Below, in pieces: positions 1-6,139 of a stretch of DNA of 11,222 bases. Each line of letters opens with the position of its first letter. Within the stretch, counting starts at the first letter, position 1. Origin of the DNA: an uncultured Acetatifactor sp. GTDB taxonomy: Bacteria > Bacillota > Clostridia > Lachnospirales > Lachnospiraceae. The position numbers were made by a program, and so were the translations under genes. The DNA is taken from the NCBI GenBank assembly GCA_910578215.1, contig CAJTPH010000011.1, forward strand, positions 79,960 to 91,181, given 5' to 3'. Below the pieces are notes generated by a model. That model saw only the letters and a program-made list of their open reading frames with translations. It did not search any database and was not told the origin of the DNA.

Positions 1-328
1 GATCTTCAATACCCATCTGCCATATGTTTGCTTCGATCGGATGATTGACGGTACTTCCATTTACTACAATTCGGCTGTCGCGTTCATATTTATTCCATTC
101 TTCTTCCGGCATAAACTGAAACAGAAATCGGTTGACTTCAGGGCGTCTCACATCCAGGAAGTGACCGCCTCCAATGTCAAATGGTGCGCCTCCAACTTCC
201 TCTGAACGGCAAAGGCCGCCGGCAGTTTTTTCTTTTTCTAATACCAAAAAATCGGTTATCCCATTTTGTTTAAATTTATTTGCAAGGGATAATCCGGCAG
301 GACCTGCGCCTAAAATTAAATATTTCAT
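1..328 (-). CDS. FAD-dependent oxidoreductase, N-terminal part (outer copy, runs off the left edge)
   Basis: First 109 codons of a flavoprotein that continues beyond base 1. The N-terminus carries a dinucleotide-binding Rossmann motif (GAGPAG, residues 7-12), a second-strand acidic residue (LEKEKTAGGL, about 30-39) and a DIGGGHF motif (51-57). These are typical of the amine oxidase / protoporphyrinogen oxidase-like and UDP-galactopyranose mutase-like enzymes found in polysaccharide loci. The protein is identical to residues 1-109 of the inner copy at 835-1185; the four DNA differences in the 569-bp repeat are all synonymous. The ATG overlaps the stop of the wzx remnant by 4 nt (ATGA). The spacing to the GGAG-like ribosome binding site is long, about 11 nt. 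This is probably the functional copy, but its 3' part is not visible. The substrate is unknown. Confidence 0.75.
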   Translation of the reverse strand, partial: MKYLILGAGPAGLSLANKFKQNGITDFLVLEKEKTAGGLCRSEEVGGAPFDIGGGHFLDVRRPEVNRFLFQFMPEEEWNKYERDSRIVVNGSTVNHPIEANIWQMGIED

Positions 329-569
329 TTTTTAATTTGTCTCCTTATAATATTTAAAATATTTACAATATATCTTTTGTTCATCAGCAGCCATACAGCT
401 GCCGCGATCAGCATATTAATCATATAAAACACATGCGCTGCCTTTAAATAATACAGAAGCAGGGTTATAACAAATTGAATGATTATAATTATAATTTTTA
501 CATAATTCCATTTAATCGTTATATATTTTTTTAAACCAGCGATTCTCCAAACAGCGGTAATGGCATAGG
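1..569. repeat. direct repeat, outer copy (wzx 3' end plus oxidoreductase 5' end)
   Basis: Aligns without gaps to 858-1426 at a constant offset of 857. Mismatches are only at 116, 124, 317 and 514, about 99.3% identity. The right limit is sharp: base 570 is A where the partner base 1427 is C, and the sequences diverge completely after that. The left limit is the window edge, so the true repeat may be longer. It covers the last 81 codons of wzx and the first 109 of the oxidoreductase. Confidence 0.95.
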
Positions 570-648
570 AAAGAAAACAATATAAAGAGCACTGCATTCA
601 CTGGATGAAATAATGGAAAAACATTCCGTCGCTTCTCATATATAGTAC
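325..648 (-). pseudogene. wzx flippase remnant with internal deletion
   Basis: Two pieces of a Wzx gene nearly identical to the intact one at 1182-2588 are joined here. Bases 577-648 match 2026-2099 (codons about 163-187), with four substitutions and a 2-nt deletion. Bases 325-569 match 1182-1426 (the last 81 codons and stop), with one synonymous difference. About 600 bp between these segments is missing, with about 7 nt of junction sequence at 570-576. The internal piece and the C-terminal piece are in different reading frames, and the 2-nt deletion shifts the frame again. An ATG at 597 opens a 90-codon frame through the C-terminal membrane segments, but no good ribosome binding site precedes it. 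The remnant cannot encode a flippase. It records an earlier wzx at this site. Confidence 0.85.
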
Positions 649-699
649 TGATAATGATAGGGTTGAAAGCTCTCTGAAAGAACTTCAGTCCATGATTTA

Positions 700-728
700 T
701 ATATAGCAGTAAATAATACATATGTCAA
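700..728 (-). promoter_or_regulatory. candidate sigma-70/sigma-A promoter with extended -10
   Basis: On the minus strand a perfect -35 TTGACA (728-723) is followed by a 17-nt spacer and TATATA (705-700). A TG one base upstream of the -10 (TGC-TATATA) gives an extended -10. TATATA matches the TATAAT consensus at 4 of 6 positions. Transcription would start near 692 and run through the wzx remnant into the outer oxidoreductase copy. In AT-rich DNA such matches can occur by chance, so this is a sequence-only call. Confidence 0.4.
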
Positions 729-823
729 CAGCATACGGAAAAATCGCCTGTCAGATAACTCTCTCTCATGGGAATCATTCCGGCAGCCACCCTTTATACC
801 TCAAACCTGTAGATATCCTCAAT

Positions 824-856
824 GGTTTCAGAGATCAGCCTGCTACTCTGAAAGCC
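824..856. repeat. inverted repeat at the truncation point of the inner oxidoreductase copy
   Basis: TTTCAGAG (826-833) and CTCTGAAA (846-853) form a perfect 8-bp stem with a 12-nt loop. A flanking GG/CC can pair if G854 is bulged. It sits exactly where the inner oxidoreductase copy loses its expected reading frame (stop at 835-837), next to the first aligned base of the repeat (858). No U-tract follows on either strand, so it is not a convincing terminator. It may have helped the break or may be chance. Confidence 0.4.
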
Positions 857-1185
857 AGATCTTCAATACCCATCTGCCATATGTTTGCTTCGATCGGATG
901 ATTGACGGTACTTCCATTTACTACAATTCGGCTGTCGCGTTCATATTTATTCCATTCTTCTTCCGGCATAAATTGAAACAAAAATCGGTTGACTTCAGGG
1001 CGTCTCACATCCAGGAAGTGACCGCCTCCAATGTCAAATGGTGCGCCTCCAACTTCCTCTGAACGGCAAAGGCCGCCGGCAGTTTTTTCTTTTTCTAATA
1101 CCAAAAAATCGGTTATCCCATTTTGTTTAAATTTATTTGCAAGGGATAATCCGGCAGGACCTGCGCCTAAAATCAAATATTTCAT
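835..1185 (-). pseudogene. truncated FAD-dependent oxidoreductase (inner copy)
   Basis: A 116-codon open frame holds only the FAD/NAD-binding N-terminus of an enzyme family usually of about 350-500 residues. GAGPAG is at 7-12, E31 follows the second strand, and DIGGGHF is at 51-57. After residue 112 the frame ends with RVAG and a TGA, with no substrate or C-terminal domain. The ATG at 1185 overlaps the stop of the intact wzx by 4 nt (ATGA), so it was translated as the next operon gene. It is followed by debris, then by the outer copy. The fragment may be expressed, but a functional enzyme is very unlikely. The relationship to UDP-galactopyranose mutase or HemY-type oxidases is by N-terminal motif only. 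Confidence 0.8.
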
Positions 1186-1426
1186 TTTTTAATTTGTCTC
1201 CTTATAATATTTAAAATATTTACAATATATCTTTTGTTCATCAGCAGCCATACAGCTGCCGCGATCAGCATATTAATCATATAAAACACATGCGCTGCCT
1301 TTAAATAATACAGAAGCAGGGTTATAACAAATTGAATGATTATAATTATAATTTTTACATAATTCCATTTGATCGTTATATATTTTTTTAAACCAGCGAT
1401 TCTCCAAACAGCGGTAATGGCATAGG
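858..1426. repeat. direct repeat, inner copy
   Basis: Partner of 1-569. In this copy the wzx part is continuous with the intact flippase gene, while the oxidoreductase part breaks off at about 845-857. The outer copy is the opposite: broken wzx, apparently continuing oxidoreductase. The two copies are therefore reciprocal halves, as expected for a recombination duplication rather than an insertion element. No transposase, terminal inverted repeats or target-site duplication is visible. Confidence 0.95.
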
Positions 1427-2588
1427 CAAGGATTGTGGAAAGAGCGGCTGCGTATATTCCGATATATTTTACCAAAAGTAAGTTTATCGCAATATTGATT
1501 ATTCCGGCGACGGCTGACGTCTTCGCAATATCACTTGTCTTCTTTAAGCCGACAAAGAATGCATTCATCATATTGACAACAATATTTAGCATTACTCCGA
1601 TTATGTACAACGGTATATAGAAGTAAGCATCATTGTATTGATGATTTATCAAAAAGTAAAATAAAAGGGGGACAATTGAAATACACCCTATACATACAGC
1701 AGAAAAACTGCTGAGTATAATTTCTTTCATCTCTGAAAATTTTGTGCTTTCAGGGTCGGAAATATTAACTGATACAAACTCGTTCCAGGTTATGTTGACA
1801 ATACAGTATACATTAAATATTGCTGTGGAAAATTTTTGAGAGACCGTAACCAGGCCAATGGCAGCGGAACCCAAAAAATATGAAAGAATTATCCGGTCCG
1901 AAGCTCCAATTATCCACCAGGAAATCGCGTTGGGAACAAGCGGAAAGGAATACGCAGCAAGCTCCTTGAGCTTTTGAAAGCTAAAATGCTTAAGATGTAT
2001 TCGTCTATACACCTTGCTTTTAAATACAATATAAAGAGCACTGCATACACTGGATGAGATAATGGAAAAGAACATTCCTTCGCTTCTCATATGTAGTACC
2101 AACAAAAAGACAATGTTAAAAAAAATTAATAACACTGAATTACAAAAGTTAGCGATTGTGTATGTTACATTGTCTCCCCCGCCACGGGCCAGCTGAAGCA
2201 TATTCTCCAAGAAGTGTAATGCTGCCACCATATAAAAGATATAAGCGTATTCTGAAATACCCGGTATGTTTTTCACAATCGTCCCAATTACTGTTAAAAA
2301 AATATCAACAGCTAAAGAAAAAATGATTGCTGTAGACATAATCGAGCTTTCCTGCTCCTTCTGCATTCGGGCATCTACCAGAAAGCGAAAAAGCGCTTGC
2401 TCGATTTGCAGGTAAACAATTACCATAATAATGCTTGCATATGTCTGGAACAGATCCACATTTCCATATTGCTCCGGATTAAGGCTATTTGTATATAATG
2501 GCAGCAGACAGAAGCTGACTATCTGAGTCGTGATTTTTCCAATCCCGACAATTATGGTGTTTTTAACAAACCTTGCCTCTCTGTTCAT
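1182..2588 (-). CDS. wzx: Wzx-type polysaccharide flippase (MOP superfamily)
   Basis: A 468-residue, very hydrophobic protein with about 12-14 predicted membrane helices, the normal size and shape of a PST/MATE-like (MOP) lipid-linked oligosaccharide flippase. It would move the undecaprenyl-diphosphate-linked repeat unit across the cytoplasmic membrane before polymerisation by Wzy. The N-terminus has a pattern common in these flippases: a basic start followed by TIIVGIGKITTQIVSFCLLPLY (split here as residues 11-32), then the NPEQYGNVDLFQTY segment (37-50). The ATG overlaps the upstream gene's stop (ATGA) and is preceded by a GAGGAAG ribosome binding site. The last 81 codons are duplicated at 325-569. 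The assignment as flippase is firm; its sugar specificity cannot be read. Confidence 0.88.
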   Translation of the reverse strand: MNREARFVKNTIIVGIGKITTQIVSFCLLPLYTNSLNPEQYGNVDLFQTYASIIMVIVYLQIEQALFRFLVDARMQKEQESSIMSTAIIFSLAVDIFLTVIGTIVKNIPGISEYAYIFYMVAALHFLENMLQLARGGGDNVTYTIANFCNSVLLIFFNIVFLLVLHMRSEGMFFSIISSSVCSALYIVFKSKVYRRIHLKHFSFQKLKELAAYSFPLVPNAISWWIIGASDRIILSYFLGSAAIGLVTVSQKFSTAIFNVYCIVNITWNEFVSVNISDPESTKFSEMKEIILSSFSAVCIGCISIVPLLFYFLINHQYNDAYFYIPLYIIGVMLNIVVNMMNAFFVGLKKTSDIAKTSAVAGIINIAINLLLVKYIGIYAAALSTILAYAITAVWRIAGLKKYITIKWNYVKIIIIIIQFVITLLLYYLKAAHVFYMINMLIAAAVWLLMNKRYIVNILNIIRRQIKK

Positions 2589-3454
2589 TGCTTTTTCTTC
2601 CTCTCGTGTAAGTAAAGAACACTTTTTAAGATAACCATAAATATATTGGACGGAAGAAAAATTCTCAAAACATTACAAATATGAACCAAAAGATCCACTT
2701 TCGGACGCCTATGCGATATATAATACGGGAACTCACGTAAAGGCAGGCAGGGCTTATAAATTACCCCGGGGGTATAAGAATATAATTTTTGGTGCAGGCC
2801 ATATTCGCTGATATCCGTATCCGGTTTTATGTTGTGAACTTTACATAAAATACTCAGTACGCTCTGATTATGCCTGTTTTCTATATACTCCGGATAATTA
2901 TCCTTGCCTAATACATTTTCAGCGTCTGTAAAAAGTATAGGCATGTCCTTTGAGATCTGAAAATATTGTTCAAAGAAAGCAACGGAACGCTTTGTCTTTT
3001 TAATAAAAATAAAGGTGGAGCATATCTGGTTTGAGTCGGTCACATCAGGATAGTCTGCATCAAAATACAAAAAAACGTCGCGTTTTGTCCATTGCTTTTC
3101 TAACAGAGGTAATACAGAAACCCGGATATCCTGATTTTTCTTCTCCATACGTTTGATCAGCGGCGCAACATTTCGGATAAAATAGCCCCCTGCGTCACAA
3201 TAACAGAGATAGTCGCCATACTGTATTTCATCCAATGTTTTTTTTATAATATAGGGCCTCCATAAGCCATAACGTTTGGCTTTTCTGTTGTTGCCATATA
3301 TTCCTTCCGGACATAGATTAATTACGGCATCATCTATATCATTGGGATGATATTCTATAACTTTATCAAATCCGCCCCTCGCCCTGGCCATTTGAGAACA
3401 ATAATGCTGCGCTTCCTGATAATTCTCATCTGCATAATTGATCAAATAAATCAC
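2585..3454 (-). CDS. putative GT-A-like glycosyltransferase, family not recognised
   Basis: 289 residues, no signal peptide. Visible motifs are YGLWRPYIIKKTL (62-74), YCDAGGYF (85-92, the usual place of a metal-binding acidic motif after a strand), QWTKRD (121-126), an NRHNQS block (193-198) and a HRR near the end (248-250). I know this set of motifs from uncharacterised proteins of capsule and LPS loci, where a Y-x-D-x-G segment stands in for DxD. The C-terminus (about 252-283) is hydrophobic and amphipathic, followed by a basic tail, suggesting membrane association. It starts with GTG, 2 nt after the fucosyltransferase stop. Its ribosome binding site (GAGG) lies inside the last codons of that gene, so translation is coupled. 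A glycosyltransferase role is inferred from motifs and context. Confidence 0.6.
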   Translation of the reverse strand: MIYLINYADENYQEAQHYCSQMARARGGFDKVIEYHPNDIDDAVINLCPEGIYGNNRKAKRYGLWRPYIIKKTLDEIQYGDYLCYCDAGGYFIRNVAPLIKRMEKKNQDIRVSVLPLLEKQWTKRDVFLYFDADYPDVTDSNQICSTFIFIKKTKRSVAFFEQYFQISKDMPILFTDAENVLGKDNYPEYIENRHNQSVLSILCKVHNIKPDTDISEYGLHQKLYSYTPGVIYKPCLPLREFPYYISHRRPKVDLLVHICNVLRIFLPSNIFMVILKSVLYLHERKKKQ

Positions 3455-3456
3455 GT

Positions 3457-4401
3457 TTATACCTCTATTGTTATATATTCTTCAGGCAGACTGAAAAGGT
3501 AACTTCCCAATTGATTCTTTACACAATATCTAGGTGCAAGTACTATCTTATTGACATTAATATTTAGATAGCTTGCCCAAAATGAAAAGGTTGAATTAGA
3601 TATAATGTTGTGCTTACATTCCGACATCAGCATCATGTCATAGATTGCATTTTCTTTATTTCCTCTGACAAACAATGCATTTTCTAAATTACCGAATAAT
3701 TGCCTGGCATATTCCATATCATCGCTGAAAATAAAGAATTGAGGATTATTTACCCGCGACTTAATCATTGAAATTGCCGAATCATAGTATTTTTTAGTGC
3801 ATATATCCAATGTTGAATGCACAAAATCCCCACGGCGAAGATGAATGCTCACTGAATTGGTATCCGATATTCGTTGACTGATTTCCTTCTCATATTTTGT
3901 ATACTGCAGTTTATAATGGAATAAGCTTAGAACGAAATCTCTCCCGTAAAGAAAATATTGCATATTTTGCCACAAACCGTCCAAATAGAAGCTATGCTCG
4001 CCGGCATTCAGCCTGAAAATCAGATCATTATATGCATTAATTTCCAATCCTGATATAATGTAATCCTTTTGTTTTTTGTTTAATATGGATTTCAGCTTTG
4101 TGAATTTATACTGCCACCCGAATGCAATTTTACGTTTTATTGCACTGGGCAGGTGTGTTTCAAGTTTTCCCGGTATATATTTGGGGCAGAACGAGTTAAT
4201 TTCTTTTTTTGCAGCACAAGAGAGTCCTTCCCCAACCTCAAATACTTTATCTATTTCAAAACCGTTATGTTCAGTCAGCAGCCCATAGAAAGAAATATCC
4301 GCTTTGACCGGAATATTCGGGTATCTTTTTTGCAGCGTTTTATAGATCACATATTGGTACATTTGATTCCCTAATCCGCCGCTGAATTTTACAACAATCA
4401 T
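3457..4401 (-). CDS. GT11 family fucosyltransferase (alpha-1,2-type)
   Basis: 314 residues with the complete GT11 signature: GGLGNQM (8-14), G.WQ...YF (142-150), the HxRRGD motif HLRRGDF (187-193), YY..AI (205-210), FSDD (225-228) and SNSTFSFW (268-275). HxRR is the GDP-fucose binding motif of alpha-1,2-fucosyltransferases of the FutC/WbsJ type. The enzyme would transfer L-fucose from GDP-fucose to a sugar, often galactose, of the lipid-linked repeat unit on the cytoplasmic face of the membrane. The ATG overlaps the stop of the upstream GT2 gene (ATGA), with GAGG 8 nt before it. GDP-fucose synthesis genes are not in this window. Family certainty is high; some GT11 members may use other donors, so linkage and acceptor are inferred. 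Confidence 0.9.
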   Translation of the reverse strand: MIVVKFSGGLGNQMYQYVIYKTLQKRYPNIPVKADISFYGLLTEHNGFEIDKVFEVGEGLSCAAKKEINSFCPKYIPGKLETHLPSAIKRKIAFGWQYKFTKLKSILNKKQKDYIISGLEINAYNDLIFRLNAGEHSFYLDGLWQNMQYFLYGRDFVLSLFHYKLQYTKYEKEISQRISDTNSVSIHLRRGDFVHSTLDICTKKYYDSAISMIKSRVNNPQFFIFSDDMEYARQLFGNLENALFVRGNKENAIYDMMLMSECKHNIISNSTFSFWASYLNINVNKIVLAPRYCVKNQLGSYLFSLPEEYITIEV

Positions 4402-5168
4402 TTTTCGTGCCTCACCTGCAGAGCTGTATAAATTTTTCGGAGCTCCTTTTTTAGAATTAGGTCAATCCGTTTAGAATTAATAATTCCATACTTCCCTTTT
4501 ACTTCAAAGCTCTCGTCTATTGCTGTTTTAAACATTTTTCTCGATGTACCTTCTTTAAAATAAGCGGCAATTACCGTATCGCAATATTTAAATACCGCGT
4601 TGTTTTTGAAACAGAAAAGGAAAAATTCATAATCTGATACAATTTTGTATTTTTCCTCAAAAGGATGTATAAACAGCCATTTCTTTCTTACCAAACTGCT
4701 TTGATGGCAGAATGGCAGCGTTCTGTTTATTGCAGATATGTCTTGTCCTCTTTTGTTGATAAATCCATCCCCGTTATGATCATAAATATATTCATCACCG
4801 TAAATGATATCAATTTTGCTATCGTTAATATATTTTGCTATTGATAGAAGCGCATCTTTGCCATAAAAATAATCGTCAGCATTCATATAAAGAATCCATT
4901 CCCCTGTTGCATAATGAACCCCTTTATTCATGGCATTGTATATTCCGGTGTCTTTTTCCGAAACAATGATCATTTCTATATGGTTTCTTTTGAATTGTTC
5001 CTGATATTCATTGATAATTGCCAAAGTACAGTCAGTGGACTTTCCATCGACTAATATATATTGTAGAGGCCTGAATGATTGTGCCAACACAGACTCTAAT
5101 GTTTTTCTGATTGTTTTTTGGGCATTATAGCAAACGGTGATAACCGAAACCATTTCATTCTTTTTCAT
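4398..5168 (-). CDS. GT2 family glycosyltransferase
   Basis: 256 residues with a GT-A fold of the WcaA/WcaE-like GT2 group. The N-terminal strand is VSVITVCYNA (7-16), then LVDGKSTD (39-46), the motif EKDTGIYNAMNKG (71-83) and the metal-binding NADD (96-99). CHQSSLVRK (154-162) and VSDYEF (177-182) close the active site as in related capsule enzymes. It adds one sugar from a nucleotide donor to the growing repeat unit, with inversion. The ATG overlaps the GT8 stop by 4 nt and has a good GAGG site 7 nt upstream. The donor cannot be predicted. The family call is firm. Confidence 0.9.
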   Translation of the reverse strand: MKKNEMVSVITVCYNAQKTIRKTLESVLAQSFRPLQYILVDGKSTDCTLAIINEYQEQFKRNHIEMIIVSEKDTGIYNAMNKGVHYATGEWILYMNADDYFYGKDALLSIAKYINDSKIDIIYGDEYIYDHNGDGFINKRGQDISAINRTLPFCHQSSLVRKKWLFIHPFEEKYKIVSDYEFFLFCFKNNAVFKYCDTVIAAYFKEGTSRKMFKTAIDESFEVKGKYGIINSKRIDLILKKELRKIYTALQVRHEK

Positions 5169-6100
5169 TTAATACCTCTAATATTTCTCAAGTAAGTCAG
5201 TTTAAGATTCCTCTTTAGTTTCTTTATTTCAAGCTGTACCTTGTTTTTCTTCATATATTCATTATTCCTTTTTTTAAATTCAATTTCTTCATCCTGAAAG
5301 CCAGAAACCAAAGCATATTTCCAGAATAATTCTCCTGCCATGTCACTGAAGCTGCTATTCCATGGCTTCTCTCCATAATGAATAATTTTAGCTCTGTTGA
5401 TAAGCTGGCGGTTTCTTAATGAAAATGGATAGAAGAATGGTCTGCAGTTATAAACATTATAATCTGCATATTCCAGGTTAAATTCAAACATCTTATTCAT
5501 TACATCCTGGTCATGAAAGATTAGATGTCCGTGATAAAGATTTATAAAATCCAAAAATTCAGATAAGCCGAATTTTTTCCTTAACAATGCCAGGTTAATC
5601 AGCATAACGCCTGCATTAAAGTATATATGACCGGCATTTAAATTCAGGTTATGGTATACTTCCTTTTTAAGCTTATTGGCTATTTTTAACCCATAATCCT
5701 CACACACAAGAGCAATGCTGGATTCGGAAAAAACATGATTGTAAAATTCGCTTATATCTCCATTTACAACTATATCCGTATCTAAATATAAGACTTTGTC
5801 TATGTTTTTAGGAAGAAGCTCACCTGCCGCCAGCCTAAAATATGTTTCTACCGAAATATAGCTGTTTGTACGTGCGCTGAGAGGCGCAGATGCAAAAATT
5901 TCATTTTTAACATAAATAAAATTTATCGTCATATTTGAGTAGCTGTTTGACAAATTATTAATCTTATCTATATTCTCATCGGAAAGGTCATTGTACATAA
6001 AATAGACAGTTATATTTCCAGGATTGTTGACACAAATTGAAGTCAATAATACAATTGTCGGCAGTACATAGGTATTATTACTGGAAACCAATAAATTCAT
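5165..6100 (-). CDS. GT8 family glycosyltransferase
   Basis: 311 residues from the ATG at 6100. I chose this start because AGGGAG lies 4 nt before it and the protein then opens with the family's usual strand (MNLLVSSNNTYVLP). The in-frame ATGs at 6127 and 6112 lack a site. GT8 motifs are LYLDTDIVV with the metal-binding DxD (107-109), NAGVMLIN (162-169), HDQD (196-199) and HYGEKPW (241-247). Retaining GT8 enzymes of this type often use UDP-galactose or UDP-glucose. Residues about 270-311 form a lysine-rich, probably coiled or amphipathic tail that may contact the membrane. It is followed by the GT2 gene with an ATGA overlap. Confidence 0.9.
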   Translation of the reverse strand: MNLLVSSNNTYVLPTIVLLTSICVNNPGNITVYFMYNDLSDENIDKINNLSNSYSNMTINFIYVKNEIFASAPLSARTNSYISVETYFRLAAGELLPKNIDKVLYLDTDIVVNGDISEFYNHVFSESSIALVCEDYGLKIANKLKKEVYHNLNLNAGHIYFNAGVMLINLALLRKKFGLSEFLDFINLYHGHLIFHDQDVMNKMFEFNLEYADYNVYNCRPFFYPFSLRNRQLINRAKIIHYGEKPWNSSFSDMAGELFWKYALVSGFQDEEIEFKKRNNEYMKKNKVQLEIKKLKRNLKLTYLRNIRGIK

Positions 6101-6139
6101 TTTCTCCCTCATTATATAAGTGATCAAAGCAATTATATT

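Larger units (their letters stand above)
649..857 (-). other. unique debris between the two repeat copies
   Basis: These 209 bp match nothing else in the window. Minus-strand reading shows short coding-like stretches but no complete gene. One frame runs about 18 codons past the oxidoreductase break and ends ...ETIEDIYRFEV at a TAA (794-796). It could be the displaced C-terminus of the oxidoreductase. A second frame of about 54 codons contains RRFFRMLLTYVLF and SWTEVLSESFQPY and stops at a TGA just inside the wzx remnant. I do not recognise it; it may be the tail of a lost gene. A candidate promoter lies at 700-728 and an inverted repeat at 824-856. I see nothing else here. Confidence 0.5.

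Noticed and set aside
512..721. 69-codon minus-strand open frame across the wzx remnant
   Set aside because: It is a shifted frame of the deleted wzx piece fused to debris. It has no ribosome binding site and no coherent protein.
649..857. Insertion sequence as the cause of the duplication
   Set aside because: No transposase fragment, terminal inverted repeats or target duplication. The reciprocal gene halves fit homologous recombination better.
1435..1620. Plus-strand open frame inside wzx
   Set aside because: Antisense shadow of the flippase gene with no site or family features. The same holds for the plus-strand frames at 4076-4374, 6192-6395, 7572-7799, 9302-9702 and 10080-10558.
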